NCBI GenBank assembly: GCA_041559015.1
Contig: JBFFED010000036.1
Location: 1-20,538 of the forward strand
From: COMBO-56-21 sp041559015
Lineage (GTDB): Archaea; Thermoplasmatota; Thermoplasmata; UBA10834
DNA length: 20,538 bases
Direction of reading: 5' to 3'
A program made the position numbers and the translations under genes. Positions 1 to 7,384 of the stretch are shown piece after piece (the first letter of the stretch is position 1; every line of letters begins with the position of its first letter). The notes beneath the pieces were generated by a model, which saw only the letters and a list, made by a program, of their open reading frames with translations, was not told where the DNA came from and searched no databases.

Positions 1-812
<812 letters not shown>

Positions 813-822
813 ACGTAAAAAC

Positions 823-843
823 TGGAGGGGCACTACCCCTCCA
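823..843 (+). other. Hairpin just after 16S rRNA
   Basis: TGGAGGGG (823-830), loop CACTA, then CCCCTCCA (836-843) form a perfect 8-bp stem starting 10 bases past the 16S 3' end. It could be a processing or stabilising element of the rRNA trailer. It is not directly followed by a T tract, so it is not a classic intrinsic terminator on its own. Confidence 0.55.
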
Positions 844-904
844 CACCAAACACGGTGGGGTTCCGAGCACCTAAGACTCGTCTCTGTCATCGAACGTCGA
901 GCGA

Positions 905-920
905 TTTCTTTTTATTCAAT
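905..920 (+). terminator. T-rich tract, probable rRNA transcript end
   Basis: The + strand reads TTTCTTTTTATTCAATT about 95 bases after the 16S gene. Archaeal RNA polymerase commonly stops at such T-rich runs. It lies before the convergent Kelch gene. No other signal in the 813-999 gap would end the rRNA transcript. Confidence 0.45.
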
Positions 921-957
921 TCGTAGATAGAGCGTATGCGCTGGAGCCACAAACAAG

Positions 958-970
958 ATAAAAGGAAAAC
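958..970 (-). terminator. T-rich tract after Kelch gene
   Basis: On the minus strand this reads GTTTTCCTTTTAT, about 30 bases past the Kelch stop codon at 1000-1002. It is a plausible archaeal T-rich terminator for that gene. No stem precedes it. Confidence 0.35.
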
Positions 971-999
971 GATTGGAAAGGGTTTGGCCATCGGCTCGA

Positions 1000-2595
1000 T
1001 CAGGCTGCCTTCTTCCTACCCATGAGGAACATGAGAACCACGAGGACCAAGACGATGATGACCAGGATCATGTTGACCATGATCAACATGCTCGCGCTGC
1101 TCGTGTCGTCTTCGATGGAACTCACCTGGTCGTTCGTATCCGACACGTCGACTCCAAGCTCATCGAGCTGCTGCTCGAGGGCCGCTATGGCCTCGTTGAG
1201 GGCAGCCATCTTCTCGGCCTGAGACGCGTTGAGGGCATCCAGCTGAGCCTGGAGGACGGATATCTCCTGCTCAATTGCCGTGATCCTCTCTTCTGGGGTA
1301 AGTGATGATACGGTCACCATCACGGAGTCCTCAGACACCTCACCGTCGAACTGGAAGGCCCTGGCCATCAATGTGTGTGTGCTGCCGTCCTCGAGCCCGG
1401 AAGTGTCCCACAAGAACGTGGTGCTGTCTCCAGCGGTCCTGCTCTCATAGAGCTGTCCGTCGATGAACAGGTCCAAGACCGAGTACCAACTGCCCCAGTT
1501 GTTGACAAGCTCCACCTCGACTGCCACGATGCCGCTGACAATGTCCCCATCCTGGGGCGAGGATATCTGTATGATGCCCTCACCGGTCACCTCGATCATG
1601 TTGAATGCCTCGACGTTGGCGACCGCGGCGAATCCGTCGTAGCCGCCCACTGCGACTGTCCGACCATACGCGTCCATGACCACCTGCAAGTGGTCCCGAC
1701 CGGAGCCAAGCGAAGCCCCTGCCGTAGCCCACTCATCGTCCGCAACTGAGTACCTCAGCACGCTCGAATACGGACTGCCGTCGCCTGTGTATGAAGAGTC
1801 TGCGCCGCCGAGCACGTAGATGTAGCCATTACGCGCGAGGATGGAGTCGCTGAAGATCACCGCATATGGAAGGGAAGCTGCCGTGTCCCAACTGTCCTCG
1901 ACAGGATTGTAAACGCGGACGGTGTCCAAATCTCCTTCGTAGTCCCCGCCAATCACGTACACAGCGGTAGAGCTGTACACCACTGCGTCGGCATCCCAGC
2001 CAAATACGGGTTGGTCAGCACCATAAGTCCACTCATCGGTGGAGGTGTCGTACATAAGAGTCACATTCGTGCTCCACCCACCACCGAACACAAAGAGCAC
2101 GCCATCAGGGGACATGGCCGATGCACTCCGGCCAATCGGGGAAGGGATATCGCCAGCGGTCTGAGTCCAGGAATCGAGAACAGGATCGTACACCTGGACT
2201 CTCCCATAGTATGAGCTATCCGAGTAATTCCAGCCTCCAGCCACGTATATCTTCCCGTCTGGTCCGACGCCGCAAGCTGCGGCACCCACTCCCTTGGGCA
2301 TCTGCTCACCGAAGGTTGTGACCCCTGTGTTGACATTGTAAATCTGGACTATGTCCAGGGTGGGCCCAACACCAGCCGAGTGGGCCTTGGTGCCCCCGAT
2401 GACGTATATGTTCTCTCCGATGCTTGCAGCACTGGCCCACGCGACGGACTCTGCGAGATCTGGCAGGTCTGAGCGTACCTCGGCCGGTTCAGCCCGTACC
2501 GCGGCAGCAAGCGACATGATGGCACTAGCGCACAGAAGCAGGATCAATGCACCTGCTACACATTTGCCACGCTGACAACTCATTTTTGCACCCAT
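1000..2595 (-). CDS. Exported Kelch-repeat surface protein with Ig-like domain, coiled coil and C-terminal membrane anchor
   Basis: The 531-residue product has an N-terminal signal peptide (basic start, hydrophobic stretch about 13-33, possible cut after AxA near 31-35). Six Kelch blades are marked by hydrophobic runs ending in Gly-Gly near residues 67, 120, 171, 216, 263 and 317, each followed by a VYDP/VYNP-like strand and a Trp. This predicts one closed beta-propeller. An Ig-like beta domain follows (about 343-430, beginning ISSPQDGDIVSG), then a coiled coil (about 434-480) and one transmembrane helix (about 503-525) ending in GRKKAA. The protein should therefore sit outside the cell, tethered by its C-terminus, with the propeller held off the membrane. 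The ligand is unknown; adhesion or cell-surface organisation is inference. An in-frame ATG at 2583 is an alternative start. It is a single gene, convergent with the 16S gene. Confidence 0.9.
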   Translation of the reverse strand: MGAKMSCQRGKCVAGALILLLCASAIMSLAAAVRAEPAEVRSDLPDLAESVAWASAASIGENIYVIGGTKAHSAGVGPTLDIVQIYNVNTGVTTFGEQMPKGVGAAACGVGPDGKIYVAGGWNYSDSSYYGRVQVYDPVLDSWTQTAGDIPSPIGRSASAMSPDGVLFVFGGGWSTNVTLMYDTSTDEWTYGADQPVFGWDADAVVYSSTAVYVIGGDYEGDLDTVRVYNPVEDSWDTAASLPYAVIFSDSILARNGYIYVLGGADSSYTGDGSPYSSVLRYSVADDEWATAGASLGSGRDHLQVVMDAYGRTVAVGGYDGFAAVANVEAFNMIEVTGEGIIQISSPQDGDIVSGIVAVEVELVNNWGSWYSVLDLFIDGQLYESRTAGDSTTFLWDTSGLEDGSTHTLMARAFQFDGEVSEDSVMVTVSSLTPEERITAIEQEISVLQAQLDALNASQAEKMAALNEAIAALEQQLDELGVDVSDTNDQVSSIEDDTSSASMLIMVNMILVIIVLVLVVLMFLMGRKKAA

Positions 2596-2644
2596 CCTTC
2601 GGTCTTGACGTAATCCAAGACCACGGAAGCGAATGGCCCGCGCC

Positions 2645-2656
2645 GATATTTAAAGG
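2645..2656 (-). promoter_or_regulatory. TATA box of the Kelch gene
   Basis: The minus strand reads CCTTTAAATATC, a good archaeal box A. Transcription would start near 2624, giving a leader of about 30 bases before the ATG at 2595. Confidence 0.6.
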
Positions 2657-2751
2657 AATTCGATGATGGCGATGGTGTTCCACTTGATTGCATGTGAGAT
2701 TATGCATTCTGATCGGCACCCGGCGTCCCACAAGGCCCATGATGCTGGAAC

Positions 2752-2807
2752 CATGATACGCATTCAGAGTGCAGTTCCGAATGTTTTTATACCTCGGCAT
2801 GATACGC
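2752..2807. repeat. 10-bp direct repeat flanking the hydrogenase TATA box
   Basis: CATGATACGC occurs at 2752-2761 and again, identical, at 2798-2807. A shorter related copy, CATGATGC, lies at 2738-2745. One full copy is upstream of the TATA box (2784-2792) and the other lies between it and the expected transcription start. This arrangement suits a repressor that blocks polymerase or an operator pair, but no regulator can be assigned. Confidence 0.5.
2784..2792 (+). promoter_or_regulatory. TATA box of the hydrogenase operon
   Basis: TTTTTATAC is the strongest TATA-like element upstream of the operon. Transcription is expected about 26 bases downstream, near 2814. The box centre is about 111 bases from the first ATG (2899), against roughly 27-68 for other genes here, implying a leader of about 84 bases. 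Confidence 0.65.
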
Positions 2808-2818
2808 TGAACCGTTGG

Positions 2819-2874
2819 ATCATCCGCGGGTCCTGGCCTGTTTGTGATCTGGGCCCGCGTGTGCACACGGTGAT
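2819..2874 (+). promoter_or_regulatory. Predicted stem-loop in the hydrogenase 5' leader, with embedded 12-bp palindrome
   Basis: CGCGGGTCC (2825-2833) pairs with GGGCCCGCG (2851-2859): nine pairs, one of them U-G, with a 17-base loop. Just outside, ATCATC (2819-2824) pairs with GGTGAT (2869-2874), which would extend the stem with a 9-base bulge on the 3' side. The bulge lies in a perfect 12-bp DNA palindrome, CGTGTGCACACG (2858-2869), which could instead be a protein operator. Either reading implies control of the hydrogenase after or at transcription start. The function is inferred from structure only. Confidence 0.4.
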
Positions 2875-2898
2875 ATCCTGGGGCAATGAAGAGATACC

Positions 2899-3924
2899 AT
2901 GATGATTCTGAAGATGAAGAAGGAGGACCTCCCGACCTTCCTCGACACAGTCAAGGCGTGGGGGGAGCTGTGGGGTCCGGTGAAGAAGGACGGTAGGACC
3001 GCCTACGCGAAGGTCGATGCCCTGTCGCAGATGGACCTCAAGGCAGCTAGGACGATCATACCGCCTAAGAAGTTCCTCTACCCCCAGAGGTTCGCCATGT
3101 TCGACTTCGACGAGGACGGCTATGTAGAGAGGAGCGGGGACGTTCCGAAACGCATACTGTTTGGGGTGCACCCATGTGACCTCCACGGCATCGTCATCAT
3201 GGACAAGCTCTTCCTCGAGACGTACAACGACCCTTACTACAAGGAGAGGCGCGAGAAGACCCTCCTCCTTGGGCACAGTTGCATACCTGACGACAAGTGC
3301 ATGTGCTTCGCAGCGGACACAGACTACATCGCGGAAGGTTTTGACCTGTTCTTCACCGACCTGAAGATGTTCTACCTTGTCTGGGTCGGCTCGACGAAGG
3401 GCCACGACCTGGTGAGGATGAAACCTGAGCTGTTCAGCCGAGACATCGAGAAGTCCGATATCATCAACTACACCGAGTACAGGAGGTGGAAGACATCCCA
3501 GTACAGGATGGGCATCGATTTCGCAGGGATGCCGGATGTCTTCGAACTGGGGTACAACAGCCCGATCTGGGATGAGCTGGGCGACAAGTGCCTGTCCTGT
3601 GGACAATGCAGCATGGTCTGCCCCACGTGCAACTGCTACAATGTCGTAGACGAGGTGGAGCTTGGCTCGCTCGAGGGCACAAGGGAGCGGTTCTGGGACA
3701 GCTGCATGCTCAGGGAGTACTCCTTAGTCGCGGGCGGCCACAACTTCAGGGACAAGAGGGCGGACAGGCTCAGACTCTGGTACACCCACAAGCTGCAGGC
3801 TTACATAAGCGAGTTCGGCCAGCCGGCATGCGTCGGTTGTGGCAGATGCGTTGAGACATGCCCCGTCGAAATCAATGTCGTCACGGTAGCTAAGGCCCTC
3901 AGGGAGCAGGAGGTGGGCAAGTGA
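2899..3924 (+). CDS. hydB: Group 3b [NiFe] hydrogenase (sulfhydrogenase) beta subunit, 4Fe-4S protein
   Basis: The 341-residue product resembles the HydB/ShyB beta subunit, which is related to anaerobic sulfite reductase subunit A. Near the C-terminus it has two 4Fe-4S motifs: C231, C234, C237, C241 (CLSCGQCSMVCP) and C311, C314, C317, C321 (CVGCGRCVETCP). A conserved FGVHPCDLHG stretch lies at 88-97, with further cysteines at 128, 134 and 136. There is no signal peptide or membrane helix, so it is cytoplasmic. Its role is to pass electrons between the delta subunit clusters and the gamma flavoprotein; in related enzymes this subunit is also implicated in sulfur reduction. It is first in the operon. 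A second ATG directly follows the first (2902). The stop overlaps the next start (GTGA at 3921-3924). Confidence 0.92.
   Translation: MMILKMKKEDLPTFLDTVKAWGELWGPVKKDGRTAYAKVDALSQMDLKAARTIIPPKKFLYPQRFAMFDFDEDGYVERSGDVPKRILFGVHPCDLHGIVIMDKLFLETYNDPYYKERREKTLLLGHSCIPDDKCMCFAADTDYIAEGFDLFFTDLKMFYLVWVGSTKGHDLVRMKPELFSRDIEKSDIINYTEYRRWKTSQYRMGIDFAGMPDVFELGYNSPIWDELGDKCLSCGQCSMVCPTCNCYNVVDEVELGSLEGTRERFWDSCMLREYSLVAGGHNFRDKRADRLRLWYTHKLQAYISEFGQPACVGCGRCVETCPVEINVVTVAKALREQEVGK
3908..3915 (+). promoter_or_regulatory. Strong ribosome binding site for hydG
   Basis: AGGAGGTG matches the 16S 3' end (CACCTCCT) perfectly and stands five bases before the GTG at 3921. It confirms the GTG start and translational coupling with hydB. 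Confidence 0.8.
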
Positions 3925-4823
3925 GGAAGCTCTGCGTGGTTCTGGACGAGAGGGAGGTCGAAAGCAACCCCTTCAGGCCGGACATGTGGAGGATAGTCAG
4001 ACGCTATCCCCTCACCGGTGATGTGACCTTCTACCAGGTGCGGCCTGTGGACGTGGACCAGGCGCTCAGGTTCAACTACATCCCTGGGCAGTTTGTCATG
4101 CTCTCGATACCGGGGGAGGGCGAAGCGCCGTTCTGCATGTCATCGACTCCGTCCAGACCTGGAATGCTCGAGTTCTGCATACGCAACGTCGGCACCCTGA
4201 CCAGCACGCTCCACACGATCAGGGAGAACCACACTGTCGGCCTGAGAGGGCCGTACGGAAACGGTTTCCCGATCGAGAGCATGGAGGGCAAGGACATCAT
4301 GATAGTCGCGGGCGGCCTCGGGGCGGCCCCTCTGAGATCCCTGCTTCTATATATCCTGGACAACAGGGACAAGTTCGGTAAGCTGACATACCTGCACGGC
4401 GCGAGACTGCCCTCGGAGATGCTCTTCAGGGACGAGTTCATACAGCTGAAGGAGCGCGAGGACCTGAACTGCCTGCTGGCGGTCGACAAGGACGACACAG
4501 GCAAGTGGCCGTTCAGGGTGGGCGTCGTCACCGAGCTGTTCAAGAGCCTCGGGCCCATCGACGGCAAGAACACCTACGGGATCGTGTGCGGCCCACCTGC
4601 GATGTACAGGTTCGTCATCCCGCACATGGTGAAGCTCGGGCTTCCCAAACACCAGATACTGATGACGCTCGAGAGGAGGATGAAGTGCGGCGTCGGCAAG
4701 TGCGGCCACTGCGCTATAGAGTATCTCTATACGTGCATAGACGGTCCGGTGTTCACCTACTGGGACGTTCTCCACATGAAGGAGATCATAGGGAGGGGTG
4801 TCAGTGACAAGACAATTGCCTAA
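3921..4823 (+). CDS. hydG: Group 3b [NiFe] hydrogenase gamma subunit, FAD/NAD(P)-binding with 2Fe-2S cluster
   Basis: The 300-residue product belongs to the ferredoxin-NADP reductase-like family that includes sulfhydrogenase gamma and anaerobic sulfite reductase B. The flavin domain shows YIPGQFVML (53-61) and a variant flavin motif CMSSTPSR (72-79), then GLRGPYGNGFP (107-117). The nucleotide domain has IVAGGLGAAPLRS (128-140) and CGPPAMY (223-229). A 2Fe-2S cluster site is formed by C256, C261, C264 and C272. It should exchange hydride with NAD(P)H and feed electrons to the beta subunit. The start is GTG at 3921, fixed by a strong Shine-Dalgarno sequence. Its end overlaps the delta gene by 20 bases. 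Confidence 0.92.
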   Translation: MRKLCVVLDEREVESNPFRPDMWRIVRRYPLTGDVTFYQVRPVDVDQALRFNYIPGQFVMLSIPGEGEAPFCMSSTPSRPGMLEFCIRNVGTLTSTLHTIRENHTVGLRGPYGNGFPIESMEGKDIMIVAGGLGAAPLRSLLLYILDNRDKFGKLTYLHGARLPSEMLFRDEFIQLKEREDLNCLLAVDKDDTGKWPFRVGVVTELFKSLGPIDGKNTYGIVCGPPAMYRFVIPHMVKLGLPKHQILMTLERRMKCGVGKCGHCAIEYLYTCIDGPVFTYWDVLHMKEIIGRGVSDKTIA

Positions 4824-5589
4824 GATAGGCATCTACGGGTTCACGGGCTGCGCCGGGGACCAGCTCATGATACTGAACTGTGAGGACCAGCTGGTGGACC
4901 TCTTCGGAGCCATGGAGATCAGGTCGTTCCTGACGGCGAAGAGCGACAACCACGAGGGAGAGCTGGATGTCGCGCTCGTCGAGGGGTCCATATCTACTGA
5001 CCACCAGGAGAAGAAGCTTAAGGACATCAGAACGCGGTCCAAGATACTCGTAGCGATGGGCACATGCGCCTGCCACGGCGGCCCCCAGGCGATGAGGCTC
5101 GGGGACGGCAGGTGGGAGGAGCGCTACAAGGAGGTCTACGGCCAGGCGAAGATCGAGGTCGCGAAGGCGAACGAGGCGAAGCCACTGGACGCGGTGGTCA
5201 AGGTCGACATGTACTTGCCTGGCTGCCCGATAGACAAAGGCGAGTTCCTGCATGCTGTCTCGAAGCTGGTCGCGGGCAGGCATCCCTACCTGTATCCGTT
5301 CCCCGTGTGCATGGAGTGCAAGTGGAAGGAGAACCCATGCATGTTGTACGAGGGCAAGTTCTGCGGAGGGCCGCTCACCAAAGCGGGATGCGGGGCCGTC
5401 TGCCCGTCCCACGGGCTGCCGTGCGTGGGTTGCTGGGGACCGACGGACGACCTGAACGTGGCCTCTGAGTACAGGCTCCTGAATGAGAAGGGCTACCGGC
5501 CCGAGGATATTCTCAACAAGATGAGGAAGTTCGGAGGGGCGAAGGTCGCTGAGCTCGTCAAGGAGCTCGAGAAGAAGGGGGCGAAGTAA
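4804..5589 (+). CDS. hydD: Group 3b [NiFe] hydrogenase delta (small) subunit
   Basis: The 261-residue product is the small subunit carrying three Fe-S clusters. The proximal site includes C16 (TGCAGDQ), C88/C90 (GTCACHGG) and C141 (GCPIDKGEF). Where many small subunits have CxxC, the second position here is Asp19. Eight further cysteines (169, 172, 179, 187, 196, 200, 207, 210) can bind the other two 4Fe-4S clusters. There is no twin-arginine signal, so the enzyme is cytoplasmic. Two GTG codons compete: GGAGG at 4792-4796 is one base from the GTG at 4798 but seven from the GTG at 4804, so I chose 4804 (the 4798 start would add two residues). It ends in TAATG, sharing one base with the alpha gene. 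Confidence 0.92.
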   Translation: MTRQLPKIGIYGFTGCAGDQLMILNCEDQLVDLFGAMEIRSFLTAKSDNHEGELDVALVEGSISTDHQEKKLKDIRTRSKILVAMGTCACHGGPQAMRLGDGRWEERYKEVYGQAKIEVAKANEAKPLDAVVKVDMYLPGCPIDKGEFLHAVSKLVAGRHPYLYPFPVCMECKWKENPCMLYEGKFCGGPLTKAGCGAVCPSHGLPCVGCWGPTDDLNVASEYRLLNEKGYRPEDILNKMRKFGGAKVAELVKELEKKGAK

Positions 5590-6875
5590 TGAGGGAGCTC
5601 AGCGTGGAAAACCTCGCGAGGGTCGAGGGACACGGTGGCATAACTGTCACGTTGGACGGCAAGAAGGTCAAGAGCGTCACGTTGGACGTACACGAAGGCC
5701 CGAGGCTCGTCGAGCAGCTCGTGAAGGGCATGACCCCGGAGGACGATGCCAACGTCGTACCGAGGATCTGCGCCATCTGCACCCTGTCGCACAAGTTCGC
5801 GGCCCTCAGGGGCCTGGAGAAGGCCCTGGGGGTCAAGGCCCCGGAGAAGGCCGTGTGGACAAGGGAGCTCATGATGCTCGGAGAGAACGTCGAAAGCAAC
5901 TCGCTCCACACGATGCTGCTCGCGCTCCCGGACTTCCTAGGATACCCGAGCGCGATTGCCATGCTCAACGACCACGGGGACGAGGTTAAGCGTGCGCTCA
6001 GGCTCAAGAAGTTCGGGAACCACGTGATGACCGTCACGAGCGGCAGGATAGTCCACGGCGAGAACCCGATCATAGGCGGCTTCGGCAAGTACCCGAGCAA
6101 GAAGGCGCTCGAGGAGATCAAGCTGAAGTCCCAAGAGCTCGTTTCCGACGCAGCGAGGGTGGTCGAGATATTCGGCTCGCTCGAGTACCCGAAGTACTCC
6201 GAGGCCGAGATGCTCTTCATGTCCGTGAACGCCCCGAGGAAGCAGTACGGGTACTACGGCGACACGATCCTGATCTCGAACGGCAAGGAGGTCGGCTGCG
6301 AGGACTACAAGAAGCTCACGAGCGAGCGCGTGGTCAGCCACTCGTTCGCGAAGAGGTCCCTCTACCAGGACAAGCCGTTCACTGTCGGCGCGAACGCCAG
6401 GATGATCAACATGGGGAAGAGGCTCGACGGGCAAGCCGCAGACCTCTTCAAGAAGCACTACAGCGACGCGTGGCTCAAGAACCCGTTGTTCAACAACCTC
6501 GCCCAGGCCATCGAGATGCTCTGGTCGCTCGAGCACATGCCTGAGACATGCGACAGGATCGCAGCGCTGGACGACCCGCCAATCGAGAAGGCCACGAAGG
6601 CGAACGGCTCCGGCACGGGCGCCGTCGAGGCTCCGAGGGGCACGCTGTACCACAGCTACGTGATCAAGGACGGGCTGGTCGAGAGCGCGGACATAATCAC
6701 CCCGACCGCTCAGAACCTGGACGACGTCGAGAAGCACATGAAGCTCGCAGCCGAGCGAATGCTGGCCGAGGACAAGAAGGACGAGGAGATACGCCTCGGC
6801 CTCGAGATGATCGCGAGGGCGTACGACCCATGCATAAGCTGCGCGACGCACTTGGTGACGCTGAAGCGCGTCTGA
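5589..6875 (+). CDS. hydA: Group 3b [NiFe] hydrogenase alpha (large) subunit, catalytic
   Basis: The 428-residue product contains both nickel-binding motifs: RxCxxCxxxH near the N-terminus (RICAICTLSH, C61 and C64) and DPCxxCxxH at the C-terminus (C415, C418, H421). RVEGHG (11-16) and GAVEAPRG (344-351) are also conserved; R350 is the likely active-site arginine. The active-site Ni-Fe-CN-CO centre splits or forms H2. After H421 there is a seven-residue tail (LVTLKRV), which the maturation protease should remove. The order beta-gamma-delta-alpha matches the hydBGDA order known from Pyrococcus. HypA-F maturation genes and a second hydrogenase are not in the window. A role in H2-dependent NADPH formation or H2 release during fermentation is inferred from the family. 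Confidence 0.95.
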   Translation: MRELSVENLARVEGHGGITVTLDGKKVKSVTLDVHEGPRLVEQLVKGMTPEDDANVVPRICAICTLSHKFAALRGLEKALGVKAPEKAVWTRELMMLGENVESNSLHTMLLALPDFLGYPSAIAMLNDHGDEVKRALRLKKFGNHVMTVTSGRIVHGENPIIGGFGKYPSKKALEEIKLKSQELVSDAARVVEIFGSLEYPKYSEAEMLFMSVNAPRKQYGYYGDTILISNGKEVGCEDYKKLTSERVVSHSFAKRSLYQDKPFTVGANARMINMGKRLDGQAADLFKKHYSDAWLKNPLFNNLAQAIEMLWSLEHMPETCDRIAALDDPPIEKATKANGSGTGAVEAPRGTLYHSYVIKDGLVESADIITPTAQNLDDVEKHMKLAAERMLAEDKKDEEIRLGLEMIARAYDPCISCATHLVTLKRV

Positions 6876-7348
6876 GGTCGGAGCTAGAGGCCGTCGCCGG
6901 GGAAGGCGAGGTCTATGTGCTCGGCCTCGGGAACCTCGACCGGGCGGACGACGGCGCGGGAGTGCTCGTCGCGCACGCCCTGAAGAAATCCTTTCCACGA
7001 TTCTCATTCTCTGAGCACGACGGAGTCGAGGGCACTGTCCTCGACATATCGGATACCCCAGGCCGCGCGACTGTCTTCTTCGTGGACGCTGCAAACATCA
7101 GGTCGTCCCCGGGGACGATCAGGGTGGTGAGGAGAGAGGACATCAACGACAAGGAGATCACCACTCACAGGGTGACAGTGGCCCTGATGGCCGCCCTGCT
7201 GGAGAGAGGGGGCAAGAGATCGGCAGTGGTCTGCATCCAGCCTGAGCGGATAGAGTTCAGGGAGCCGGTCACGGAGCCCGTTCAGAAGGCTGTCGACACC
7301 GTGGTCGCGGCGCTTTCGGCCGTGATGGCGGCCCGGAAAGCTTTATGA
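6830..7348 (+). CDS. [NiFe] hydrogenase maturation endopeptidase (M52 family)
   Basis: The 172-residue product has the family fold start VYVLGLGNLDRADDGAG (28-44), an Asp-containing VFFVDAA (82-88, D86) and THRVTVALM (112-120, H113). The D40/D41, D86 and H113 positions fit the nickel-sensing ligands of HybD/HycI-type proteases. These cut the large-subunit tail after nickel is in place. The only in-frame ATG before the first beta strand is at 6830, so the gene overlaps the alpha gene by 46 bases. The GTG at 6916 would cut off the first beta strand. Position right after hydA supports specificity for this hydrogenase. The first 25 residues are less typical and may be partly a consequence of the overlap. 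Confidence 0.85.
   Translation: MHKLRDALGDAEARLRSELEAVAGEGEVYVLGLGNLDRADDGAGVLVAHALKKSFPRFSFSEHDGVEGTVLDISDTPGRATVFFVDAANIRSSPGTIRVVRREDINDKEITTHRVTVALMAALLERGGKRSAVVCIQPERIEFREPVTEPVQKAVDTVVAALSAVMAARKAL
7341..7348 (+). promoter_or_regulatory. Probable TATA box of pyrG
   Basis: CTTTATGA lies in the last codons of the protease gene, with its centre 41 bases before the pyrG ATG. The same distance is seen for rps8e and tldD. A Shine-Dalgarno-like GTGAGGCAGG follows at 7374-7383. pyrG might also be read through from the hydrogenase operon. Confidence 0.4.
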
Positions 7349-7384
7349 TGGGAGACCACATTCTCCAAATCCCGTGAGGCAGGA

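Larger units (their letters stand above)
2596..2898. promoter_or_regulatory. Divergent control region between Kelch gene and hydrogenase operon (no gene)
   Basis: This stretch holds no convincing gene. It contains a TATA box for the Kelch gene (2645-2656, minus strand), a TATA box for the hydrogenase operon (2784-2792), a 10-bp direct repeat on either side of the latter, a small inverted repeat TGCAT-N8-ATGCA (2689-2706), and an unusually long 5' leader able to fold (2815-2898). It is the longest non-coding stretch in the window; the other divergent gaps are about 94-150 bases. Confidence 0.7.

Noticed and set aside
973..1305. Forward reading frame rich in His, Asp and Glu near its start, like a metal-binding protein
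   Set aside because: It is the antisense shadow of the Kelch protein's transmembrane helix and coiled coil; hydrophobic codons read backwards give His/Asp/Glu runs.
2689..2706. Inverted repeat TGCAT-N8-ATGCA upstream of the hydrogenase promoter
   Set aside because: The arms are only five bases; this could easily be chance. It is kept only as a note in the control region.
2663..2902. 79-codon forward frame in the Kelch/hydrogenase gap
   Set aside because: It runs across the hydrogenase TATA box and leader, has no ribosome binding site or recognisable pattern, and overlaps the hydB start.
2764..3606. 280-codon antisense frame over hydB
   Set aside because: It covers the promoter and a gene with clear Fe-S motifs; high G+C produces long antisense frames here. 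The same holds for antisense frames over hydA (5937-7094) and pyrG (7343-8326).
6548..6829. Upstream extension of the maturation protease frame
   Set aside because: It overlaps conserved hydA coding sequence in another frame and is low-complexity and Arg-rich; the family fold begins only after 6830.
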